DNA of 64,000 bases, taken from the NCBI RefSeq assembly GCF_021483235.1, contig NZ_JAKEEC010000005.1, positions 62,001 through 126,000 of the forward strand, in the 5' to 3' direction. Below, piece by piece: positions 57,172 to 64,000 of the stretch. Every line of letters begins with the position of its first letter. Position 1 is the stretch's first letter. A program made the position numbers and the translations under genes. Source of the DNA: Arthrobacter alkaliphilus (GTDB lineage: Bacteria > Actinomycetota > Actinomycetes > Actinomycetales > Micrococcaceae). The notes beneath the pieces were generated by a model, which worked only from the letters and a program-made list of their open reading frames with translations, was not told where the DNA came from and ran no database searches.

Positions 57172-58554
57172 TCAGACCTCTATGGAGGAAGCCTGGATTT
57201 TGGTGACCTGCTCAGCGGAGTCCCGGATGTCGGGGAATTTCTCCGTGGCGGCCTTGATGGCCTCCGGCACCGAGTGGCGGTGCTCGGCAGCCAGGGCGAG
57301 CTCGGCAGCGTCAGGCTCCGGTACCACTTGACCCTTGGAGAGGACGGTGATTCCGGATTCGGTGACCTTGAAGCCGCGGGCACGGTCCAGATCGGCGTCC
57401 AGGCCAATGGCAGCCCCGGCGGGAACCTGCACGTTCTTGTCGATGATGGCCCGCTTGACCACGGCGCCCTCTCCGATGCGGACCTTGTCCATCAGTACCG
57501 AGTCCTGGATCCTGCTGGCCGGCGCAACGTAGACGTCGTTGGAAAGGACGGACCCTTCAACTATTCCTCCGGAGATCACCGAGCCGCTGGCCACGATGGA
57601 ATCCAAAGCGGTTCCGACAGTGTTGTTATCGCCGCGGACAAACTTGGCCGGCGGGGAGATGCTCTGCCGCGTATAGATAGGCCATTCCGAGTTGTACAGG
57701 TTGAACACCGGCACCGGGGAGATCAGGTCCATGTGGGCGTCGAAGAACGAATCAATGGTTCCTACGTCGCGCCAGTAGGTGCGGTCGCGGTCCGTGGACC
57801 CGGGAATGTCGTTGAGCGTGAAGTCGTACACGCCGGCCTCGCCCTGCGACACGAAGTAGGGGATGATGTCGCCGCCCATGTCGTGCTTGGTGTCGAGGCG
57901 CTCCGCATCGATGCGAAGTGCTTCCACCAAGGCGTCGGCGTCGAAGACGTAGTTGCCCATGGAGGCAAGGAATTGTGAGGGATCGGCCGCGAGGCCTTCG
58001 GTTTCGGCAGGCTTTTCCACGAAGGCCGAGATCTTCTGCGGATCGTTCTTGTCGACCTCGATCACGCCGAACTGGTTGGCCATGTGCAGCGGCTGGCGGA
58101 CGGCCGCGACTGTGGCCTTGGCTCCGCTGGCGACGTGCTGTTGGACCATTTGCTGGAAGTCCATGCGGTAGACGTGGTCAGCTCCGACAACCACCACAAT
58201 GTCCGGGTTGGCGTCGTGGATCAGGTTCAAGGACTGGTAAATGGCATTCGCGCTGCCGAGGAACCAGCTCTTGCCGACGCGCTGCTGGGCCGGGACCGAG
58301 GCGACATACCTGCCCAGCTGGGTGGACATCCGCCAAGTCTCGGAGATATGGCGGTCAAGGCTGTGCGACTTGTACTGGGTCAACACCACGATCTGGAGGT
58401 ACCCGGAATTGACCAGATTCGAGAGAGCGAAATCGATCAATCGATACCCCCCCGCAAACGGCACCGCAGGTTTTGCCCTGTCTGCCGTCAGTGGCATGAG
58501 GCGGTTTCCTTCGCCGCCAGCCAACACAATTGACAATACTTTCTTCAACGCCAT
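57172..58554 (-). CDS. glgC: Glucose-1-phosphate adenylyltransferase
   Basis: 460 residues, a little longer than most. It makes ADP-glucose for glycogen. The nucleotide loop is [23 protein letters not shown] in outline (about residues 11-33). [15 protein letters not shown] and [15 protein letters not shown] identify the family, and the C-terminal left-handed beta-helix runs from about 320 on. The ATG at 58554 with GGGAG upstream is preferred to the open frame further up. It is divergent from glgA. Confidence 0.95.
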   Translation of the reverse strand: MALKKVLSIVLAGGEGNRLMPLTADRAKPAVPFAGGYRLIDFALSNLVNSGYLQIVVLTQYKSHSLDRHISETWRMSTQLGRYVASVPAQQRVGKSWFLGSANAIYQSLNLIHDANPDIVVVVGADHVYRMDFQQMVQQHVASGAKATVAAVRQPLHMANQFGVIEVDKNDPQKISAFVEKPAETEGLAADPSQFLASMGNYVFDADALVEALRIDAERLDTKHDMGGDIIPYFVSQGEAGVYDFTLNDIPGSTDRDRTYWRDVGTIDSFFDAHMDLISPVPVFNLYNSEWPIYTRQSISPPAKFVRGDNNTVGTALDSIVASGSVISGGIVEGSVLSNDVYVAPASRIQDSVLMDKVRIGEGAVVKRAIIDKNVQVPAGAAIGLDADLDRARGFKVTESGITVLSKGQVVPEPDAAELALAAEHRHSVPEAIKAATEKFPDIRDSAEQVTKIQASSIEV

Positions 58555-58658
58555 GGTTTTTGCTCTCCCTGTACGTCTTTGTAGCCCCCGAAAAAAGCCC
58601 GGGTTGCCGGACCCTTTCACACTAGAACACATACTCCGGAAGGACTACGTTAGGTAGC

Positions 58659-59858
58659 GTGCGCGTAGATATTGTGACTAAAGAGTTTCCACCCGAAATC
58701 TATGGCGGGGCCGGTGTGCATGTTGCCGAGCTCAGCCGCGTCTTGGCGAAGCACGTGGATCTGCAGGTGCGCGCTTTCGGCGCGCCCCGTGAGGCGGACT
58801 ACCACGGCGCAACGGTGACGTCGTATTCCACACCGGATGACCTGGGCGAGGCCAATGCCGCCGTCCAGACCCTCGGCGTGGATTTGCGCATCGTGCCGGA
58901 CATCGCCGGAGCGGACCTCGTCCACTCCCATACCTGGTACGCCAACATGGCGGGCCACCTCGCATCGCTGCTCCATGGGATACCCCATGTGCTCAGCGCC
59001 CATAGCCTGGAGCCGCTGCGGCCTTGGAAAGCCGAACAGCTGGGCGGCGGCTACGCATTGTCTTCGTGGGTTGAAAAGACAGCCTATGAGGCCGCCGCGG
59101 CTATCATCGCTGTCTCGGAAGGCATGCGGAAGGACATCCTGCGCAGCTATCCAAACGTGGATCCCGCAAAGGTCCGGGTTGTCCACAACGGCATCGACGT
59201 GGACATGTGGCAGCCGGACGAGGGCGAGGACGCAATCCGCGCCCTCGGGATCGACCCCGCCAAGCCGAGTGTTGTCTTCGTGGGCCGTAATACGCGGCAG
59301 AAGGGTGTTCCGTACCTCCTGAAGGCTGCCGCCAGCCTGCCGGAAGATGTGCAGCTTGTGCTTTGCCTGGGCGCGGCGGACACGCCGGAGCTCGCAGCCG
59401 AAACAGCCCGCCTCATCGAGGACCTGCAGGGCAAGCGCGAGGGCGTGCTTGTGATTGAACGCATGCTTCCGCGGCACGAGCTCATCCAGGTCCTCAGCCA
59501 TGCCACGGCCTTCGCCTGTCCGTCGATCTATGAGCCCCTCGGCATCGTCAACCTCGAAGCCATGGCATGTGGAGCAGCAGTGGTGGCGAGCGCGACGGGC
59601 GGCATCCCCGAAGTGGTCCGGCACGGTGAAACAGGACTGCTGGTGGAACTGGAGCAGGTCACGGACGGAACCGGCACCCCGCTGGATCCCGAAAAGTTCG
59701 TGGCGGACTTCGCCGCCGCCCTCAACGAGGTTGTCTCCGATCCTGCGCGGGCAAAGGCCATGGGTGCGGCGGGCCGCGTCAGGGCGGAGGAACATTTCTC
59801 CTGGGAGTCGATCACGGAAACAACCCTCGACGTCTACCGATCGGTTCTCGGAAACTAG
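58659..59858 (+). CDS. glgA: Glycogen synthase, actinobacterial GT4 type
   Basis: 399 residues, the short GT4-type enzyme rather than the 480-residue GT5 GlgA of E. coli. MRVDIVTKEFPPEIYGGAGVHV in outline starts the N-domain. The donor-binding part shows VFVGRNTRQKGVPYLL near 206 and the EX7E motif in CPSIYEPLGIVNLEAMACG near 288. It uses ADP-glucose to make maltose 1-phosphate or extend glucan; the two cannot be separated by eye. TACGTT seven bases before the GTG may be a leaderless -10. Confidence 0.92.
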   Translation: MRVDIVTKEFPPEIYGGAGVHVAELSRVLAKHVDLQVRAFGAPREADYHGATVTSYSTPDDLGEANAAVQTLGVDLRIVPDIAGADLVHSHTWYANMAGHLASLLHGIPHVLSAHSLEPLRPWKAEQLGGGYALSSWVEKTAYEAAAAIIAVSEGMRKDILRSYPNVDPAKVRVVHNGIDVDMWQPDEGEDAIRALGIDPAKPSVVFVGRNTRQKGVPYLLKAAASLPEDVQLVLCLGAADTPELAAETARLIEDLQGKREGVLVIERMLPRHELIQVLSHATAFACPSIYEPLGIVNLEAMACGAAVVASATGGIPEVVRHGETGLLVELEQVTDGTGTPLDPEKFVADFAAALNEVVSDPARAKAMGAAGRVRAEEHFSWESITETTLDVYRSVLGN

Positions 59859-59870
59859 CAGACGGGCGGG

Positions 59871-59920
59871 AACGACGACGGCGCCGCATCCTCGCGTGAG
59901 GGTGCGGCGCCGTCGTCGTT
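59871..59920. terminator. Terminator between glgA and the acyl-CoA oxidase gene
   Basis: AACGACGACGGCGCCGCA (59871-59888) pairs perfectly with TGCGGCGCCGTCGTCGTT (59903-59920), and the inner CCTC/GAGG extends the stem to about 23 bp. It lies between converging genes and can serve both. The ACGACGACGGC arm is shared with the suf terminator at 29553. Confidence 0.88.
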
Positions 59921-59952
59921 AGCGGAGTGGGCGGATATCCACCTGCAGGGTG

Positions 59953-62061
59953 CTAGCGCGACTTTCCGCCCTTCAAGGCGAGGAGGCTCTTCTCGGCGGC
60001 AGGTGCGTCGCCGCTTGCCCGTTGCGCCTGGAAGTAGCCGCGGGCTTCGTCCTGGCGCTGCTCTTCCGCTCCCGAGGCGATGGGGGCCCGCAGGTGTTCG
60101 GGGCCGTAGCCGAAGGAATCCACCAGGTCCAGGGCATGGGGACGGATCTTGACGAGCAGCCTGTTGATGTAGGTGCCCACGGTGCGTCCGCGCTGCATCG
60201 AAAGGCGGCCGTTCATGAGGTACCAGGATAGGTGCTTCTCAATGAGCGAGAGCCCGAAAAGATCGCGCAGCCAGGTCAGCACTTGCAAGGTGCCCGGATC
60301 GCCGACCTTGCCGAGGGCTTCCGTGAACGCTTCCCACTGCAGCAGTTCGGCGTGGGCCTGGGCGGCTTCAATCAGATCGTCCTGGTGCTGGTTGAACAGC
60401 GCGGCGCCCTGGTGCTGCGGAAGCTTGTTCGCACCCTTCAGCGCGGAACCCACCTCCGCCACCATGGACTGCACCCGGTCCGTCAGAAGGGCTCGTTGGC
60501 CTTCTTCGTCGCGCAAGGCCAAGGCGGCTTTCTGGACTGATCCGGTGTCCGCAACGAACTGCGCCACTTGCCGCAGGCCGGTCCGGTGGATGGCGACGTC
60601 GGCAGCCTGGGCGGCCACGAAGCGGGCCAGCACGCCGAAGCCGACATTGCGGAACTCCTTGGCGTAGTCCGCCAGCAGGCGCTTGGCCACGAGCTGCAGT
60701 AGCACGGTGTTGTCACCCTCGAAAGTGGCGTAGACGTCCAGGTCCGCGCGCAGGGAGGCGAAACGGTTCTCGATGAGGAATCCTGCACCGCCGCAGGCCT
60801 CGCGGCACTCCTGGAGCGTGTCCAAGGCGTGCCAGGTGCTCATGGGCTTGAGGGCTGCCGCGAGGGTCTCGAGGTCCTGGCGGTCGGCGTCGGTGTCGTG
60901 CCGGCCGGAGAAGACGTCGTCGAACTTTTCGAGCAGCTGCTCGTGCGCGAAGCTCGCCGCAAAGGTGGTGGCGAGCCGGGTGAACAAGCGGCGCTGGTGG
61001 CGCTGGTAGTCCAGCAATACTTCCTCGTCGGTCGAGGAAGAGGCGTTGAATTGGCGCCGCTCGGTGGCGTACCGGATGGCGGTTGTCAAGGCCACTTTAC
61101 TGGCCGCGACCGCGGCGCCGTCGAGGGAGACCCGCCCCTGTACCAAGGTGCCAAGCATGGTGAAGAAGCGGCGTCCCGGGCTGGCGATCGGCGAGGTGTA
61201 CTCGCCTTCCGGAGAGACGTTGCCGTACCGGTTGAGCAGGTTGGTGCGCGGGACGCGGACTCCGGTGAAGTGCAGTCGGCCGTTGTCGATACCGTTGAGG
61301 CCGCCCTTGACGCCATCGTCTTCGCCGCCGATCCCGGGCAGGAACTCTTTGGTGTCCGGGTCCCTCAGTTCGACATAGAACGCGTGGACGCCATGGTTCA
61401 CGTTGCGGGTCACGAGTTGGGCGAACACGACGGCGGCGAGGCCGTCCTCGGCGGCGTTGCCGATGTAGTCCTTCCACGCGGCGCGAAACGGAGTGTTGAT
61501 GACGAACTCCTCGGTGGCCTCGTCATAGGTGGCCGTAGTGGCAATGCTCGCGACATCGGAGCCGTGTCCGGTTTCGGTCATTGCGAAGCAGCCCGGAATC
61601 TCCAGGCTCATGATCCCGGGTAGCCATTTTGCCTGGTGCTCTTCCGAACCGAGGTGCATCACTGCTGAACCGAAAAGTCCCCACTGGACGCCGGCCTTGA
61701 TCTGAAGCGACGGATCGGCGGTGACGAGTTCCTCGAAGCCGGCGATGTTGCCGCCATGGTCATCCGAACCGCCGAGGCTGGCGGGGAATGCACGGTGTAC
61801 GGCGTTGTTCTCCACGAGGTACTTCAGCTGGCCGAAGACACGCTTGCGGTGCTCGGTGTGCGTCAGGCCCTCAATCTTGTGTACCTCGGGGCGGCCCGCG
61901 AGCTCGCGCGCCGTGCGCCGGGTTTCGGCCCACTTGCCGAGCAGCAGCTCGCCCAGGGCCGCCACGTCCACGGCGGGGGCGGGCTCAACCGGCTGGGCGG
62001 GTGCAGGTGTTCCCGCGGCGACGCGGTTGGCGGAGGAGGTGCGGTCCACTACTTCAGTCAT
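59953..62061 (-). CDS. Acyl-CoA oxidase/dehydrogenase family protein
   Basis: 702 residues from the ATG at 62061 with AAGGA upstream. The size and the motif CFAMTETGHGSDVASI (near 170) fit the acyl-CoA oxidase branch, as does the long C-terminal half. EACGGAGFL (near 458) is the FAD-dinucleotide region, and FEGDNTVLLQLVAKRLL follows. It would introduce the trans-2 double bond in acyl-CoA. It lies next to a TetR gene and a thiolase, so it probably belongs to fatty-acid degradation. Confidence 0.9.
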   Translation of the reverse strand: MTEVVDRTSSANRVAAGTPAPAQPVEPAPAVDVAALGELLLGKWAETRRTARELAGRPEVHKIEGLTHTEHRKRVFGQLKYLVENNAVHRAFPASLGGSDDHGGNIAGFEELVTADPSLQIKAGVQWGLFGSAVMHLGSEEHQAKWLPGIMSLEIPGCFAMTETGHGSDVASIATTATYDEATEEFVINTPFRAAWKDYIGNAAEDGLAAVVFAQLVTRNVNHGVHAFYVELRDPDTKEFLPGIGGEDDGVKGGLNGIDNGRLHFTGVRVPRTNLLNRYGNVSPEGEYTSPIASPGRRFFTMLGTLVQGRVSLDGAAVAASKVALTTAIRYATERRQFNASSSTDEEVLLDYQRHQRRLFTRLATTFAASFAHEQLLEKFDDVFSGRHDTDADRQDLETLAAALKPMSTWHALDTLQECREACGGAGFLIENRFASLRADLDVYATFEGDNTVLLQLVAKRLLADYAKEFRNVGFGVLARFVAAQAADVAIHRTGLRQVAQFVADTGSVQKAALALRDEEGQRALLTDRVQSMVAEVGSALKGANKLPQHQGAALFNQHQDDLIEAAQAHAELLQWEAFTEALGKVGDPGTLQVLTWLRDLFGLSLIEKHLSWYLMNGRLSMQRGRTVGTYINRLLVKIRPHALDLVDSFGYGPEHLRAPIASGAEEQRQDEARGYFQAQRASGDAPAAEKSLLALKGGKSR

Positions 62062-62095
62062 GGTGATTCCTTCTTTGGTTCCGGACAAAGTGGGG

Positions 62096-62824
62096 TCATT
62101 GCTGATATTCAGGGGCGTTGATTTTGAGTTCCGGGGCGATTCCGACGCACAACCAATCGGTGATCCGGGCCGCCATCGTTTTTTGGTCGGGTTTTGCAGG
62201 AGAGTCGGGACTGCCGAGCCACCTCTCGCCGGCGTTCCGGACCAGCCCGATCGCGGCGGTGGGCCAGTAGTCGATCAGCGCTTCCTTTTCCGCCCCCAGG
62301 TGTTCCCGCATGGGCCGGGCGATCATGGCGCTGACCGACTCGAAGAAGTTGCCAAGGGCTTCCGAAGCGGCGATGGCGTCTTGCGCCGACGGTTCGCCTT
62401 GCGAGAGCCGCGTGATGAACGCGTAGACGGCGGGGCTTGACTCCGCCATCTGCAGGTAAGCGGAAACCATGGCGAACAGGCCTTCGCGGGGAGTCTGAGC
62501 GCTTTCCGCCGCTTCCTGCATCCGCCGCTGCATCTGTGCAAGCACCACTTCGCCCATGGCTTGCTGGAGGCCGGCTTTGTCCCCGAAGTAGCGGTAGTAA
62601 ACCGACTTGGAGGTGCTCGCCGCGTTCGCAATGTCCTCCATGGAGGCGTCGCTTCCCAGCGCATGGACGGCCTTGCGGGCGGCCTTGATGAGATCGCGGC
62701 GGCGCTCTTCGCGGTGGATCTGCCAGCGGGCGGCGCGGCCGTCGACGGCGGGAGCATCGCCCTCCGCAGGGGGCAGGGTGCCGGCCGGGGGATCGGCCGG
62801 AAGTCCTTGGTTGGGGATGTTCAC
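62096..62824 (-). CDS. TetR-family regulator
   Basis: 242 residues from the GTG at 62824. The TetR helix-turn-helix is at about residues 40-90: EERRRDLIKAARKAVHALG, then MEDIANAASTSKSVYYRYFGDKAGL. The ligand-binding C-domain is helical. It sits between the acyl-CoA oxidase gene and a divergent thiolase, and a 31-bp inverted repeat abuts its start codon, so it probably represses itself and these genes in response to an acyl-CoA or fatty acid. Confidence 0.9.
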   Translation of the reverse strand: MNIPNQGLPADPPAGTLPPAEGDAPAVDGRAARWQIHREERRRDLIKAARKAVHALGSDASMEDIANAASTSKSVYYRYFGDKAGLQQAMGEVVLAQMQRRMQEAAESAQTPREGLFAMVSAYLQMAESSPAVYAFITRLSQGEPSAQDAIAASEALGNFFESVSAMIARPMREHLGAEKEALIDYWPTAAIGLVRNAGERWLGSPDSPAKPDQKTMAARITDWLCVGIAPELKINAPEYQQ

Positions 62825-62855
62825 GATACTCAGCGTATCAGGTACGCTGGGTATC
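62825..62855. promoter_or_regulatory. Operator-like 13-bp inverted repeat at the tetR/thiolase promoters
   Basis: GATACTCAGCGTA (62825-62837) and TACGCTGGGTATC (62843-62855) form an inverted repeat with one mismatch and a five-base spacer. It begins directly at the tetR start codon. TACGCT on each strand fits TANNNT and could be the -10 of both genes, so binding would block both promoters. Confidence 0.7.
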
Positions 62856-62885
62856 GGTAACCCGATGTGATCCAAGGAGAAACGC

Positions 62886-64000
62886 ATGCCTGCAGCAGCA
62901 CATTCCGCGAGCGAACCACACGAATCCCGAGTAGCCCCAGGCACGGTCCGCCGGGCAGTGGTGGTTGGCGGGAACAGGATTCCCTTTGCCCGTACCGGCG
63001 GCGCCTACGCCAAATCCTCGAACCAGGACATGCTGACAGCCGCGCTGGACGGGCTGATCGCCCGCTTCGGCCTTCAAGAAGAACGGATCGGTGAAGTCGC
63101 CGCCGGGGCCGTCCTGAAGCATTCCCGCGACTTCAACCTGACACGTGAAGCGGTGCTTGGTTCGGCCCTTTCCCCCGAAACACCTGCCTACGATCTCCAG
63201 CAAGCGTGCGCCACCGGTCTGGAGACCGTTTTGGGCCTCGCCAACAAGATCAAGCTTGGCCAGATCGACTCGGCGATCGCCGGCGGCGTCGACTCCGCCT
63301 CGGATGCCCCGATTGCCGTCAGTGAGGGCCTCCGCGAAGTACTCCTCGATCTCAACCGCGCCAAGTCCCTGCCGGAGCGGCTCAAGATCCTTGCGCGCCT
63401 GCGTCCGAAGGACCTGGCACCGGATGCTCCGAACACCGGCGAGCCGCGCACCGGTCTTTCGATGGGCGAGCACCAGGCGCTGACCACGGCGCAATGGAAG
63501 ATCAGCCGCGAAGCCCAGGACGAGATCGCGTTCAACAGCCACCACAATCTCGCCGCGGCCTACGATCGCGGGTTCTTCGATGACCTCGTGACTCCATACC
63601 GCGGGCTGAGCCGCGATTCGAACCTCCGGCCCGATACGTCCATGGACAAGTTGGCCACCCTCAAGCCTGTCTTCGGAAAGAGCCTGGGTGCGGAGGCGAC
63701 CATGACGGCCGGCAACTCCACTCCGCTCACGGATGGTGCCTCCACGGTGCTCCTCGGCAGCGAGGAATGGGCCGACGCCCGGGGCCTGCCCAAGCTCGCC
63801 GTGGTCGTCGACGGCGAGGCAGCCGCCGTCGATTTCGTCCATGGCAAGGACGGACTCCTCATGGCCCCGGTGTTTGCGGTGCCGCGGCTCCTGGCGCGCA
63901 ACGGCCTGACCTTCGAAGACATCGACTTCTTCGAAATCCACGAAGCCTTCGCCGGCACCGTCCTGAGCACGCTCGCCGCGTGGGAAGACGAGGAATTTGG
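62886..64000 (+). CDS. Acetyl-CoA acyltransferase (thiolase), 3' end beyond the window
   Basis: 371 residues are present and the frame stays open to the end. AAGGAG lies six bases before the ATG. The nucleophile is in DLQQACATGLE near residue 110, and FEIHEAFAGTVL, the HEAF variant found in beta-oxidation thiolases of the FadI/trifunctional type, lies near the end. The GHP and CxG motifs are outside the window. It would release acetyl-CoA from 3-oxoacyl-CoA and fits with the acyl-CoA oxidase gene nearby. Confidence 0.92.
   Translation, partial: MPAAAHSASEPHESRVAPGTVRRAVVVGGNRIPFARTGGAYAKSSNQDMLTAALDGLIARFGLQEERIGEVAAGAVLKHSRDFNLTREAVLGSALSPETPAYDLQQACATGLETVLGLANKIKLGQIDSAIAGGVDSASDAPIAVSEGLREVLLDLNRAKSLPERLKILARLRPKDLAPDAPNTGEPRTGLSMGEHQALTTAQWKISREAQDEIAFNSHHNLAAAYDRGFFDDLVTPYRGLSRDSNLRPDTSMDKLATLKPVFGKSLGAEATMTAGNSTPLTDGASTVLLGSEEWADARGLPKLAVVVDGEAAAVDFVHGKDGLLMAPVFAVPRLLARNGLTFEDIDFFEIHEAFAGTVLSTLAAWEDEEF

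Overview
The window looks like chromosomal core DNA of a high-GC actinobacterium of the Micrococcaceae, most like Arthrobacter or a close relative. The basis is gene content: the uvrC-rapZ-yvcK-whiA block next to gap-pgk-tpiA-secG, RbpA, OpcA, an actinobacterial GT4-type GlgA, many GTG starts, and strong G/C third-position bias that creates long antisense shadow frames. I see no rRNA, tRNA, phage, insertion sequence or CRISPR locus. The species call is inference.

Layout. Positions 1-996: end of a HAD phosphatase and a PlsC-type acyltransferase. 1055-6058: uvrC, rapZ, yvcK, whiA. 6169-10529: superoxide dismutase, then the lower-glycolysis operon gap-pgk-tpiA with secG. 10639-19253: rbpA, converging on a leftward pentose-phosphate operon tkt-tal-pgi-zwf-opcA-pgl. 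19658-22465: ctaB and ctaA, the two heme A genes, converge on a 900-bp gap filled by two families of short tandem repeats around a terminator hairpin. 22526-24264: a two-gene ABC exporter, divergent from the SUF iron-sulfur operon (sufR-sufB-sufD-Rieske-sufC-sufT, 24393-29548). 29651-34281: an acyl-CoA ligase and a thiolase-like gene converge on a bioY-ecfA-ecfT biotin transporter. 34431-39693: a membrane protein, an ABC-F ATPase, an SRPBCC protein, a YbaK-type deacylase, SURF1 and two small genes. 39847-45465: fabG, an unusual second SDR, serB, an ABC ATPase, TauE/SafE, a SpoU methyltransferase and a small membrane protein. 45540-52071: a RibD-C protein, rpmE2, lplA, a Pro-rich lipoprotein, pepN and a YeiH-type permease. 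52185-55589: permuted ATP-grasp, alpha-E and transglutaminase trio. 55614-59858: a zinc-ribbon SDR and the divergent glgC/glgA pair. 59953-64000: acyl-CoA oxidase/dehydrogenase, TetR and a thiolase that runs off the window.

How it fits together. Much of the window serves central carbon flow: glycolysis, pentose phosphate pathway, glycogen, fatty-acid synthesis and beta-oxidation. The rest is respiratory cofactor supply: heme A, SURF1, Fe-S clusters, lipoate and biotin. The points most worth a second look are the opposed repeat arrays between ctaB and ctaA, a duplicated lplA/pepN junction that brackets a lipoprotein gene, a thiolase-like protein beside bioY whose second catalytic cysteine is serine, an SDR after fabG with an InhA-like Tyr-x6-Lys motif, perfect inverted repeats at rbpA and tetR, and the ATP-grasp/alpha-E/transglutaminase operon.
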